Below are positions 47,470 through 60,302 of a DNA stretch of 64,000 nucleotides, one piece after another. The stretch's first letter is position 1. Every line of letters starts with the position of its first letter. Made by a program: the position numbers and the translations under genes. Source of the DNA: Lutraria lutraria. Taxonomy: Eukaryota > Mollusca > Bivalvia > Venerida > Mactridae. The stretch lies in NCBI GenBank assembly GCA_964023205.1, contig OZ026844.1, forward strand, positions 35,759,326-35,823,325, written 5' to 3'. The notes below the pieces were generated by a model. The model did no database searches. It saw nothing but the letters and a program-made list of their open reading frames with translations, and was not told the DNA's origin.

Positions 47470-50400
47470 ATGTCTAGATATTTGTTGTATTTCATGGTTG
47501 TTGGGTTCTGTTACACAACAAACTATGAAAATTATTTTAGAAACTTATGGGAGCCGTACGAGGGAAAGTTCGGCTTTTTCTCGGAGAAGGAAAGGTTGGA
47601 AACACTAGAGGGGATTCGTGAAATGTTTTATTTCGGCTACGACAACTACATGAAGCATGCGTATCCGAAGGATGAACTTGATCCGATTCATTGTACAGGA
47701 AGAGGACCTGATCATGATAATCCGTAAGTATTAAATCAGTATGCCTGCATTATCTTATTGATAAAAAAATTGTGTTCATCTTAGCTGAAGTTTGACATGT
47801 ATAAAATTTATAAGCAATTGATGCCACTATCTGACAAATTGCTAAACGGAGATTATGTCATTTAAAAGTCCCAACTTCTTCTAGCAAATACTTATATACC
47901 CATTGTTACACTCACTCCTATCTTATTTGAGTATTCATGAAATTGGCTAGAATAGCATCATTTATTAGTAAGCTAGTCATTCAGTTGACTGACATTTATG
48001 GATGTTCACAAAGTAGGTAGATAAAAAAAGGTGATAAGACAATTTTTCTATTTGATTTTCAATTAAGTTAAAACATTAAAAAACTCACTTTTTCTGCCTT
48101 TGGCCATAATACTGATATTTTACTACGGACAGTTTGTTTCTAGTTATTTTCTGAAATGAATTAAACTGAAATTATTCAATACATACGAAAATGTTTTTAC
48201 ATTTGGTTGTTGTAGATCTAACATCAATATAAACGATGTGCTTGGTGATTACAGTCTAACATTAGTTGACACTTTGGATACTTTAGCTGTAAGTAATTGT
48301 AACATAGTAAGGTGTAGCGGTGTGAGTATATTGTATTTATAAATTGGCTGGGATATTTACCAGCTAGGTTAGCTCAGTTAGTAGAGCATCTGAAAAATTT
48401 GCAGGAAGGAGGTCACGAGTTTGAGCCCGCATTGGATACATTATTTTCCTCCTCCTATTACAAAGTTAAAACTTGCGTGTCATACAGTCAATAATTCAAC
48501 TTATGTCCCATTTCCATCCAAACTTCCAAGAAGTTATTTTCTCAGAAAAAAATGTGAATGAAATTCATATATTAAATTTGCATCATATTACATGCCCATG
48601 TTTGAATCACAGGACTACATTCTCATTTTATGAAGAATAGTTTTCCCTTGTTTGCCTTGATAATCTGTTATACAGAGACGCAACACACCTTTCTATTGAA
48701 AATCAGACTGGATGGGCATTATTTGTTACACTGACAAACACTGTTATAGGTTAGTTATTTTGGTTTGAATTATTATTATTTTATGCTGTGAAAGCTTTTG
48801 TTTGCATCTTAATCTTATTGTTACTATGAAATTTTATATGATTTATCCCATTTTCTAAGCTTGTTGTTATCACAAATTTTTGTTGTAATTAATTTTTATA
48901 AAGTAAACATGTAGATAAATGATGTATGTCATTATGTTAATGATTATTTAATATTTTGTAGGTGCTTGGAAATAGTTCTGAGTTTAAGCATGCAGTGAGA
49001 CTTATTATAGACAATCTCTCCTTTCAAAACAACACTGTACAAGTATTCGAAGCTACAATTAGGTATAAAATTATTAGAAAAGAAATGAAAAATAATTGCT
49101 TTGTTCAATATATTATTGATATATGTTTGACTTATTAAGTTGTCAGTTGCCTGTTATTGACCAAAAGACTGCTGATTATAATATGATTTACTTAACAAAT
49201 GTTTGAAAGATAGTATCAATTGATCAAGATGTTGCAGGTTTAAGACACAAGCAAATGCAATGTTTCAGCTAACGTCATTTTGCTCCTAAGTCCAGACCCT
49301 GTTTCTTACGTAATTTAACTTTAAGGAAGTTGGTTGTTACAAAATGGTGGATGGACTTTAATCTATGATAAACTAAAAGCATGGTTCTTAGTTTTATTCA
49401 ACCAGTCAGGTTATAACATAGTTGTTTTGCTTCCAATCATTCATTGATTGCTATGAAATAATTTTCTTATCATATGCTTGTATTTTGCAGGGTTTTAGCT
49501 GGTCTGTTGTCATCTCATCTTCTGATTCTTGATCCACATCAGCCATTTGGAGATCTTGTCCCACCTGGTTATGATAATGAATTGTTAGATCTGGCTCATG
49601 ATTTAGCTACAAGATTGATTTCAGCCTTTGATAGTACTGGAACAGGGATTCCTTTTCCACGAGTATGAAATAATTCATTGTTACTTCTTAACCATAAGAT
49701 GACAATGTTCTTGTCAGTTTTGCACATGCCATTATTTTTTAACTCTAAAGACTAATATTGTGTAAATATTTGCTAAAAATCAAAACTTGCTGCTGTTAAA
49801 CCGCTTCTTATTTGAACTTTCCCTTTTGGGGCATGTTTCATTTACAAATCTTAGCTAATATCTTGCTAGTTTCAGACATTTACCTTTAGATCCACAGACA
49901 ATCAATTGTATAAGCACACTTTATTTATAAACCAGGGATTTTAAAGATTAAAGGCTGCTATTTATCTGAGAGATGTCTATGAAATAAGCCCCTTAGATTC
50001 CACTGTAATATTTGATATTTTTTCACAGGTTAATTTGCATGATGGTGTACCAGTGAACTGCATTAACGAGACATGTACAGCAGGTGCTGGCACCTTGGTT
50101 CTAGAGTTTGGTATATTGTCACGTCTCCTTGGCGATCCAACGTTTGAACTAGCGGCCAGGAAGGCAGTGAAGAGAATCTGGCATTATAGATCTAACATAA
50201 CTGGTCTCATAGGTATTTTATTTAGTTCAGTTTATATAAGGGACCGGTTTCATGAACTCTTAGCTCTGGGTTAGCACTCATTTTTGTGCATTCAAAATGA
50301 AACTTGAAGACCCCTTCTTAAAATCCTGAAAAGATCTCTGGGGTTTTAGAAATCAGAGTATTTAGTAAAAATCATTTCCAAATGTGATGATTTGTGGAAT

Positions 50401-53400
50401 TGAGAAATAAAAAATGTTGTGGTTTCTGAAATAATTTTTTTATCTCTTAATAATATGGAATAAAGAAGTTGTAATCTTTTCAGCCAATAAGAATTAATTA
50501 GCTATACAAATATGATAATTTTAAATGGTTACCTTTGACAGGAAATGTTATCAATATACAGACAGGAGAGTGGGTTGGGAAGATGAGTGGTCTAGGAGCT
50601 GGTCTAGATAGTTTTTTTGAATATATGCTCAAGGTAATTACAAGAATTATTTCATTCTTTTTGATACTGAGAAATGATAATTATGAACATTCCTATGACT
50701 AGGTGTAAAACAAACAAGTTTTGACTTGAGTTGTCGTTAATTCTAAGCTTTGTCTTAAATTAACCAATGGAAAGTCTTTCAAAGTGTTCTCAAAATTAAA
50801 TTAGAGATAAAAAACCTGAAGCATACGTTGTGCATAATTAAGTAGCAACTTGATTTATCAATACTGTACATTGCATACAGGACTGTATGTACATTTTGAA
50901 ATTCTGACCCAGTAAACAGTCTATAAAATGCAGGAGTGTTGATTGAGAAGTAGTAGGTTTGAAACCAGGGACTGCTCACATTTCTATATTATAATTTAAC
51001 CTCAGATATTTCATTTAAAGTAATGTTTACTTATACATTTGCATTACTTTCAGAGTTATATCTTATTTGGAGATGTTGAAGATCTCAGATTATTTAATGA
51101 ATCATATGAATCTATAAAATTTCATATGAGAAGAGGGTAAGTTCTTATTCTTCTTTGTAGCTTCTTTCTATTCATATTTTGTTGTGATTCTTAATTGTTT
51201 GTTGTGAATTTGTCTGCCTTAGTTACTTGGTCCCATTGCTTTAAATATGGTATTCCAGGTGTGTAGTGTTGGAATTGTTTGTGAGCTTTTCCTAAGTGAG
51301 TCCAATCAGTTAGTCTGTCTGTTCTCGTGTCTGTCTCTCGGTTATTGACTTTTGCTTTCTCTGACCCTAATGGAAAGTCTGTAATGAATAATTTAGTACT
51401 GTTGTGATTTTGTTAGTGCTCACTGCTTACATCTAAGGCTTTGTGCGAACTACATAACATGTAGATTTTTATTTGTGTTTTATATTAGTATAGATTTAAT
51501 TTAATGTCTTTTATGATTTCATTTCTTCTGCAACTGTACCAATCTTTGTATATATAATAAATGACCCCTCTCTTCATATTGAATGATTGTTGGCAAAAAA
51601 TTGATTTACAGGTATAATTCATGTATGATTTGCAAATATATAATTATGTCAACTGTGATTTTACAGTCAAAGGAATCAGATTAGATTAATTCCAAGATGG
51701 AAAAATATTGAAAAAACCTGCTTAATAAATTTATCACTCAAGTAAAAAAATTATGTTTTACAAAGATTTTCTCTTTTGATGCCTGAGGACATGTTTTGTT
51801 TTTAGACGATTAAAGTGTAATGTGGGTATGGGTAATACACCTTTATATGTTAATGTACACATGACGTCTGGTGAAACTGCCAATTATTGGATTGATGCAT
51901 TACAAGCTGCCTGGTCTGGTGTTCAAGTAAGTGCTTTTACAGGCTGTTCATATAAATTTTCATTTTTAGTGGTCTATTTTGATATCTAGGCACATATCAT
52001 AATTTCACGGTTCAGTATAATATTCCAGTGTTTGCTATATTGATTGTGGGCCTTATGATATCTGTGGCTCAATTTTTAGCTTAACTATCGAAGAATATGG
52101 AAAACTATTGCAGTCGGTGTCAGCATTGCATATGTTTAAAGTTACTATCATGCATATATATCTCAGTAACCACTTACGGGATTGACTTGAAACGTTATGT
52201 TGGTGTCTAGGGGTATCAGACAGACAAGTTAGATAACTCTATCCATGAAATTATAAATACTGCTTCCTTCTACTCTAGTGCATAAATATGAAACTATGTG
52301 ATATTTCTTTGCCTGTTACACTGTTTTACAGACAGCTCTTTTTACCTCTTGGATACTACATAGATATTGGTATTGTCTTCTAGACAAAAGTTTGTTTACT
52401 ATCAATCACTGAGAACAGCTCTTGTTAAGTTAAATAGTTTGCTGTTGTATCTAGTTTGCTGTTGTATCTAAGCTACTCTGCTGTGTGACCTAATGTGAAC
52501 TAAATTGATTTTTTTGTATAAGTTACACTTTTTATTTTGTCATGTTTATTTATGAAACAGGTGCTTTTCCCAGTTATAGTAGAACACCTTGTGACATATG
52601 TAAGCTTTGTAGCTTATATCAAGAATTTTTTCATTACTGTACATTCTTAGACCTCTCATTTTTGTGTACACTTCATAATAAGTTTATATCATGTATAGAT
52701 GCATTTTGGATCTTGTCTCAGGTTCTCGAAGAAGAGATGACTATAAATAAATGAAAATACAGTACCTGATGATATATATCAAGAGATCTTGATATTTTAA
52801 TTTGAAAATGGCTATAATCAATGATTTGCCTCCATGAAACTAAAGTTGAAAACCTCTGACCTGAATTAATTACGAATGTACCATTTATGGCGTTAAAATC
52901 TTATTTAAAGTGACTTTATGTAAGTTTTGATAATAATATCTTTCTGATGTTGGCCCTGAGTTGAAGCTCTTTCAAAGTTTGTTTGTTTTGCAGGTTTTAC
53001 ATGGTGATATAGAAGAGGCTATATGCTCGCATGCTGTATACTATGCAATATGGAGAAAGTATGAGTCACTGCCGGAAAGATACAATTGGTATCTACGAGC
53101 CCCCGATGTTCTGTTTTATCCTCTGCGACCAGAACTCATTGAATCTACCTATTTTTTATACCAAGCGACCAAAAACCCTTTCTACCTCCATGTGGGTCGT
53201 GAAATCTTCAATAGTATAAATGAGCATGCTAAAGCTGAGTAGGTATATTTTAAACAATCACCAGATAGATAGATATATTCTTTTGTTTAATCACTGAAAA
53301 ACAGCTGTTGATAATCATATCTACAATTTTTTACTAAGAATGTCATTACTTATGGATTTTGTTTGTGTAGTTGCGATTGTATTTTTCGTAGTGCTTTGTG

Positions 53401-56400
53401 AAAATTTGAAACATAGTATTGCAACATCTCAATATAAAGACTACTTCATTTGGATGATTCCTTTTTCTGGGAAATATTTTTAATACTAGTATTTCTTCCA
53501 TTATTCAACTGTGTTATTGGAGCACCTCAAACCAGTTTTCCTGGACTATATTCTAACCACTACTTACTTAACCTTCCACTGGGAACCGGTAATTTTTCCA
53601 TATGTGTCAAATTTTCATGGAAGGGTATAAACTGCCGCGACCTGGAATTGAACCACTGAACCAAGACTGTGGCTGGAATAATCACTGATGTTGGTCATTG
53701 TAGAAAAGTTTGATAATATATTTGGGTCAAGTTTCCAGTAACTAATCAATTTGTTTCTTCTTTGATGACATTCGCTTGTTATTTATTAGATGTGGATATG
53801 GGACAATTCATGATGTTAACACAAAGGAATTAGAAGATAGAATGGAGAGTTTTTTCCTTAGTGAAACTTGTAAATATCTATACTTGGTAAGTAATATTGA
53901 TTATTGATAAGAATTATTTCTTCTAGGAATGAAACTTGGGGTTTGTTACTAAGGAATAGGGGACACAGCTGGTTGTATAAAAATTAAATCTGTGAATTAG
54001 TGTGTAGAATGAAACTAGCCATCACTAAGGGAAAATGGTACAATTTGTTACAAGGAATTAATGGTACCAGTATTTAGTAGGAAAAAATGGTATCTGTCAT
54101 CTTTTGGGGAAAATGATACCAGTCATTGTATTACTGAAGAAAAATAGTACCATATTTGCTGAGGAAAAATAAAACTAATGTCAATGGGGAATGAACAATG
54201 TGATATTATATAAAAGTGAAAAATGTTGTTACTAGGCAAAAAGAAATAAATCAATAACTGGGACAACCAAAAACCAAATGCTGATAGAATAAATGAAACC
54301 TGTTATACATACAAAAATTATTTTTTAGAAGATAATATTATTGAATTATTAACATCTCTTGTATTTCAGCTTTTTGACAGGGACAATCATGTAAACAAAC
54401 ATGCTTCCAAATATTTGTTCAACACTGAGGGTCATATTTTCCCCATTAGTCAAATGTTTAGAGACAAGCCATGGGAGGCTGATTTAGAACAATCAGGTGT
54501 GAGAGATGAAAGAACTCCTCCTACAGTTCTTGATGTTAGAGATAATATTACAGCTACTAATGTAAGTCTTGTTTGTTTGTTTTTGTTTTTATGGCTCTGT
54601 ATCGGTAGATAGAGGCCATATTGTTTTTGGCCTGTCTTGTCCATTTGTACCAAACTTTAATCTTGCCTATAAAATCAAAATGCTTCCACCCACAGTCATC
54701 AAACTTCATATGTTGGTTCCTCATGACAAGTTCTACAGGAACTGTGTATTTTCAGGTCAGTCGGCCAAGGTCACCCTGAGGGGGCATTATGGTTTAAAAT
54801 CACATCTTATTTCATTTCCAAGAAAGATCTCATTTGAGATTCTGTCCTATTCTCTTATATTATTTTGATATTATTTTAACTCTACAATAGGTCTAATCCT
54901 TTACATTTTAAACATTCAGGCAATATGTAACTTCCATCATCTTGTGTTTATCAGCTAAATTCTTATCTCATGAGATTCTGTCTGAATCTAAAATAAATTT
55001 CAATGAGTGCTTTAGGTTTGTTAATACAAATTTTGCAAAATATGATTGTACATCCACTAAAAATTATGTGAGTTTTTCTTTCATTTTTGTATAAGATCTC
55101 TATTGAGATTCTGTTTTAATCTCGCCAACATGCATTTGCGTAGGACTCTTGTTATTGATGTTTGAGATTGTGTTCTTCAACTTATTTGAAACATGTTCTC
55201 ACATAGCTGGACTCTTACTGCTCAAAAGATCTAAAGTGCAATCTCAACTATCTATGTGACTGTTTGAAAAGGAAGTAATTTGAGTCAATCTAATTGTAAT
55301 TTTTATGTTATTTAGATATTATTCTATTATTATAAATGAGTAGCCTTAATAAAATATTTCTATATGATATATAATATAAGATGGGTCAGCATTATATCTA
55401 ACTTGAGGTATAAACAAGTAAAAAATTGATCATAAAATATAGATTAGTGAGTTCTGTCTTTATTGTATTCTTCTTTGTTTATTTTTAAAATAATCAAAGT
55501 GATGTAAATATTCATTATATTGTCAAACATGATTGAATGACCACTTTTGAATAGAGGTCACTTGTGAATAGAAGTAATATTGGCAAACATGTACTAATAT
55601 GACACAGACAGACACAATAGATATATGTAACTGATGGTCAGCTGTGTATTAGGGCCATATTATATATATTTTTATTGACTATCAATAATTTAGGATCATG
55701 AGACACTTTGAATAGAATGTATACCGGTAAGTATCAATCAAAATATTGGTGTCACCTAGGGAAAAAAAACATAAGCATAAAAATGACACATTTATCTGCC
55801 CATTTCAATTACAAATTCTGATTACTTTGAGCACATTCACATTGGATTTCCGGAAAATAAATGCAGTCAGTGCTTTGAACAACTCCTCGAGGGAGCTTGA
55901 ATATCTGTCCTTGAAGATTTTGTAGGTTTTTGCAATGAAATTTACAAGCAATGAAATTTCTCATTACAAAATAGGCATGCCCGAAGTGCGAATTAAATTC
56001 ATAAATGATTTTGCTAACAAACCAATCCATAGAGCTTGATGACAGGTTATGAAGCTTGAATCAAGAGCATCAGCATGAATTAAGATGTCCACATTTATAC
56101 AGAGTCAAGAAATAGTTTTCATCATTACATACGTAACAATCATGTCACGCATGACCTTCAACAAATTTTGTTATAAACATTTTTTGAGAAATCACAAGAT
56201 CAAGAAAATACAGCATATCCCTGAATTACAGGTTTGTATAATGCCAAGTTATACTAACACAAGTTATACTAATTTACTGCTGTAGCCCATGGGGTCTATT
56301 TTATGTTTGACCATGTGTCTGCTTGGAATTCCTTTTGAGTTAAGCCTCTAAAAATCTCTGTCACTTGGGTGATGATAATTTCAACATGATGGAAAGTTTT

Positions 56401-56761
56401 TTCTGTCATCATGGTCCGTAACTATTGTTGTTATTTTTGTTCTAAATCTCATTCTGTCTATATATACCATGATATCATTTTTAGGGGCTCATATAAATTA
56501 GTACTACCAGTATACAAGTGTTAAACCTTTGTGAAAAATATCTTTCATTCTGTAAAAATCATTATAAAAATATCCTATAATATATTGAACATTGAGCCTT
56601 TATATTGTTATCAATAAAGTTTTTAAATTTGATTCAACTTCAGTTATTTTTGTTTCTTTCAGTGTGACAGTATTGAGAGAATAAAAAGATATAATCTTCC
56701 TCTTGCAAGCCACTACTTAGAACAGATTGGTCAAGCAGTCGGGGTAGATTTAAATACCTAA
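47470..56761 (+). CDS. EDEM1: EDEM1: ER degradation-enhancing alpha-mannosidase-like protein
   Basis: GH47-family lectin/mannosidase of the ER that helps route misfolded glycoproteins to ER-associated degradation. Exons: 47470-47723, 48216-48288, 48962-49062, 49491-49662, 50029-50212, 50542-50633, 51054-51136, 51806-51926, 52994-53238, 53790-53886, 54370-54561 and 56663-56761. All are GT-AG, phases agree, and they total 570 aa plus TAA. N-terminal signal [17 protein letters not shown]; the GH47 domain spans most of the rest. Key GH47 segments are DTLDTLA, FEATIR (about 138-143), [26 protein letters not shown] (about 405-411) and NTEGH (492-496, calcium-binding Thr). The sequence is far closer to EDEM1 than to EDEM2/3 ([30 protein letters not shown]). 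The N terminus is shorter than in human EDEM1. The ATG at 47463 was rejected because it hits a stop after three codons. Confidence 0.95.
48360..48440 (+). mobile_element. tRNA-like pseudogene or SINE head in an EDEM1 intron
   Basis: The stretch ggttagctcagttagtagag resembles a tRNA D-arm and A box, and aggtcacgagtttgagcccg resembles a T-arm with a damaged B box (gtttgagcc for gttcgagcc). The acceptor-stem ends do not pair, so it is not a functional tRNA. Confidence 0.55.
52080..52290 (+). repeat. Possible diverged dispersed repeat in an EDEM1 intron
   Basis: Phrases such as tatctcagtaaccactta and ttgaaacgttatgttggtgt resemble 60730-60860 (taactcagaaactataagtt, catgaaacttcataggtgga) and, more weakly, 54600-54790 (tcaaacttcatatgttggtt). 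They look like old copies of one interspersed repeat. The family was not identified. Confidence 0.3.
53500..53690 (-). mobile_element. Possible SINE in an EDEM1 intron, minus orientation
   Basis: On the minus strand ggttcaattccaggtcgcgg (about 53655 down to 53636) resembles a pol III B box, with a downstream body reaching about 53500. The upstream A box is not clear. Confidence 0.35.
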
Positions 56762-56835
56762 CAGTATTTGGACAGATCAGAGTCATGCTATTGTAAGGAT
56801 GGTGAATGTGTGTCTAAAATGGTCACTTGGACCAA

Positions 56836-56841
56836 AATAAA
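56836..56841 (+). terminator. Candidate polyadenylation signal of EDEM1
   Basis: AATAAA lies 75 bp after the EDEM1 stop codon. It is the first canonical hexamer downstream; the actual cleavage site is unknown. Confidence 0.4.
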
Positions 56842-57593
56842 TTTATCTTATATTATACATGATAATTATATGCATTTGGTCCGTGTGACCATTATTCCTT
56901 GTCTGGAGTCATCAATTTATACACTTGTCTCTGTAATGTACTTCAATTATATGAGTTGAGTTTTATTTTTTTGAGTGTTTAAATTTGTGTTAAGACTGTT
57001 AGATTACAGAAGTGCTGTTATTTTGTGAAACTTTGAATATCTGTAGAACCATAAAAGTATTTGAATTGTCAGATTTGAAAAGAAATGCTCCTTTCATATA
57101 ACAGATATTATCATTTCTTAATAGAAAATAAGAATTTACACTGAACTGGACAAGTTTTAAGAGCACCTTTAAGGAACTGAGATTTCTAGTAATGCTTGAC
57201 CAACTCTCACTTGAAAGATTTTTTTTTTCACAAAATTTGATATTGGTATGTTTCATAAAAAATTCTGGAAAATTTAATGAGCTAAAAAATAATCATGTAG
57301 CCTCTTAACCAGACATTTTTTGCACATAAAATGTGTGGATGTTGCTGGAGGCATCACATCTTAGTCATGAACTGTACAACTGGGATGAATCCACATTCTG
57401 CAAGTCTGACTGCTGACAAAGACAATATTGCATTTTCCTTTTCTTTCTTGATACGTTCTCATACAGTAAGGAACTTCTTTTTCTCTTTGGTATGTGAATC
57501 AACTTATATGGTACATTGTCTACACCATTATGCAACTTCTGTTCTGCTTTCTCTGTCTCAAGCACTATCTCAGAATCATAAACAGTAACAGGT

Positions 57594-59757
57594 TCAACTT
57601 TTTTTTACTGCCTGGTTGAGTTGTTCTGATCTGTATCCACCTGGCTCTTCAGAATTCATGAAAGGTTTAGGCATAGCAATAACACTTTCCTTCTCATCAA
57701 CCTCAATTTCTTCTGGTTGCCCTGGTTTAGCAGTGAGTCCAATTCCATTCCGTTCTCTAGCTGGACTTTGGTCATATTGAAGAATTCCAATAGAGCCATG
57801 TGTACTATATGCTGGATCTTGTAAATCATGTTTCAACTCCATTGGTATCTGCCAAGCATTCAGTCTCAAGACAAAGTTGATCGTCATATACCATTCCTTT
57901 GTGTAGATTTTCATCTGCAGTGTAAAGCAGATGAGCTGCAAATGACTTCCGAACATAGATAAGATCACTCTCAGTCCAAAAAGATTGAGCTTCTTGCCAG
58001 TCAAGAACCTTTCAGCAAACTTCAGTACATATATTCCACAGGATAGTCCACCAGACTGTTTTACTTGGGCTAGTGATTCTATAGACCAAACACCAGTTGC
58101 ATATTTATCAATGTGTCTCAAGAATCTTGCTTGAAGAAACATACTAGAACAAAAAAAGTCAAGTGATAGCCTTCTTTGTTTGCTGTGTCAATGCAATATT
58201 CATAGCCATACAAATTCTCCTTGCTAAGCCTGCAATGTATCTCTTAGTGCCGTTGAAGATAGATGTCATCACTACACAGCTTATATGTAGGTCATTTCTG
58301 GACTTGCCTTATCATAATATATAGATATGAATCTATTACCTCATCAGGCAGTATTGTATGATAGATTGTGTTGTCAAAACATATGGACCAATAATTCCTA
58401 TCTGGTAATTTAAAAATACATTTGATGGTTATTTCCATATTTTGTCAACCACTTCTAAGAAAGGCAATTGTTCTGAATTGAAGAGATCATTCTCCCTATC
58501 TGTATGGTATTCTGATTGACTGATAATTTCACCATCCAAAGGCATAATGCTGTCTGCTTTTGGTGGTCCCTGTTCTTTGCGTGTTTTCTTTCTCCTAAGA
58601 CTATTTCCTTTAATTCTGAGTGGAACGCTGCAAAGTTTCCTGGTTTCACCATCCAAGTAAGAGACAATTTCTTGCAGTCTTTTAGAAACAGTTTGCAGCA
58701 CTTCAGTATCATCAACACGATATAAAGTCTTCTTTATATTTTATAAAACTTCAATGCATGTTTTCCTCTCGACACTAGATTTTATGGAGACAGCAGATTC
58801 ATCCAGCACATTCTCATTCAGTGTCTGTTTCTCCTCTGTGACTGGCTTTTTTCCAAACAGTTCATTCAACAACCACATAAGAGAAAAGCATCCAAACATC
58901 CCTGTCAGTGTTAAAACATGCTGCACGAGTGTATACTGGGTTGAAACTGTCCCATCTATGCTCTGGGTAATGTTGAAAAATTGAGAGTAAGTGTTTAGTT
59001 ACCCAGTTGTGTTTTTTGAAGTCAGGACATGTACAGGTTGGTATTCCATATTCATAATTTATCATTGAAGTATGATAAACCAGTGAAACAGTGAATTGAA
59101 CAAAATCAGCTTTAGTTGTTCTCTTAATTTCATCTTCTTCTATAAGCTGGATTTTGGGTGGCATCCTGTAAATTATATACAATGGGTGATGAAAGGTTTT
59201 GGCTTGCCTTTTCAAGAAGATATTTTCCAGATTCTTTGAGTGACATAACATTACTCCTTCTGTACTTATCACCAAGACAGTCAGCAATTATGTCAATGTT
59301 CCACCAAACCCATATTCTTTCAGATAATTCTCTTTAAGAAATCGGTGTTGCCTTTCAACACCATTATCTGTATTGATACAAACATTGAACAATGTCTCTT
59401 TAAAACACTCGACCCATCTCTTATATTCTGGTAACCAATACCTTTCCAACCAATTTCTGAACATGGATTTTTTTTAAAGCATCCAGTGCTGTCAGTTTGG
59501 TGACTTCCTCATATATAGCACACATCTGTTTAAAGATGAGGTCCTAATCATGGCTAACATTAGCCTTTTTTCCTCTGAGCCATCTTTGCCAACACTGTTC
59601 AACATGGAAAGCACACAACATGACTCAAGTATCTGGGAATATTTGTTCCAAGGCTTTAATTTCCCTTTGGTCAGAGTCTGTTATCCATTACTTAGGTTTC
59701 CAGTATGTATTCCACAGAGAACAATCTTCAAAGCTTTTTCAATATTTGCTCTTCCTA
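57594..59757 (-). pseudogene. Decayed MULE-type transposase with SWIM finger and Ulp1-like protease
   Basis: Read on the minus strand from 59757, broken frames show conserved pieces of a Mutator-like transposase: TDSDQREIKALEQIFPDT followed by a stop, then MLCAFHVEQCWQRWL. Next come a YW..Y.RWV segment and INTDNGVERQHRFLK (about 59470-59330). A SWIM-like finger follows at about 59050: CTCPDFKKHNWVTKHLL, where the second-last Cys of the CxC...CxH pattern is Thr. Further on, a basic stretch lies at 58701-58429. Part of a C48 (Ulp1/SENP) protease core lies at 58142-57594, with QSGGLSCGIYVLKFAERF containing the likely catalytic Cys. Stops and frame changes separate these parts, so the locus is dead. 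MULEs carrying a Ulp1 domain are known in plants. Terminal repeats were not identified. Confidence 0.65.
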
Positions 59758-59840
59758 ATGCAAGTCACTACTTAGAATAAATCAGTCAAGCAGTCGGGGT
59801 AGATTTAAATACCTAACAGTATTTTGACATGTGCTATTGT
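59748..59840 (+). pseudogene. Stray duplicate of the last EDEM1 exon
   Basis: Matches 56696-56793 closely: both contain cactacttagaa and then tcaagcagtcggggtagatt and taaatacctaacagtattt, with the same stop codon and the start of the 3' UTR. The copy has substitutions, including CAG to TAA (a stop) within the coding part, so it is not a usable exon. It sits between the MULE relic and the gag relic, about 3 kb from its source, in the same orientation. Confidence 0.8.
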
Positions 59841-60302
59841 GTTTTTTCCACCTTGTGAACAATTTGTTCTTGAGGTGTTGTCCACTAACTTGTTTCTTCC
59901 TTGAGTCTGTCGTTTCTTCACCTGGCCTGAGGTATTGTGACCAGGCTGGCCCGATGATTTGTAGCCAGATTACTTCTTCTGCCACCCACCTGTTGATGAT
60001 TGTGCATACATTTCCTTATGCTGCTCTTGGGCATATTCATGAGATTGGCAAATATGAATTGCTTTATCTAAGCTCGATGTCTGTCCCTGGTTGATTAGGT
60101 TTTCTCTGATTTTGTTCGATGTTATCCCAAATAAGATTCTATCATGTATCATCTCTGTTTTGTCTGCATATTTGCAGTCTTTGGCAAAAATGAGTAATTT
60201 AGTACAAAATTCTTCGAAGGTTTGTTCATTTTGTACCTCGTGATTGAACTTGTACCTTGCAAATACGGGGTAAACTGTCAACTGTAAGTGACTAAGTGCC
60301 AC
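59841..60302 (-). pseudogene. Retrotransposon gag relic
   Basis: A minus-strand frame of 110 aa (60302-59970) has the look of a Ty3/gypsy-type gag core: TFEEFCTKLLIFAKDCKY, then RILFGITSNKIRENLI and SLDKAIHICQSHEYAQEQ. The frame then hits a stop and continues as a basic stretch to about 59841, where the EDEM1 fragment begins. No reverse transcriptase or LTRs were found nearby, so this is a fragment. Confidence 0.6.

Noticed and set aside
47402..47608. Upstream ATG at 47402 as the EDEM1 start
   Set aside because: It is in another frame and gives no GH47 sequence. The ATG at 47470 gives a signal peptide followed directly by conserved EDEM1 sequence.
48360..48440. Functional tRNA gene
   Set aside because: The acceptor-stem ends do not pair and the B box is altered, so a SINE head or tRNA pseudogene is more likely.
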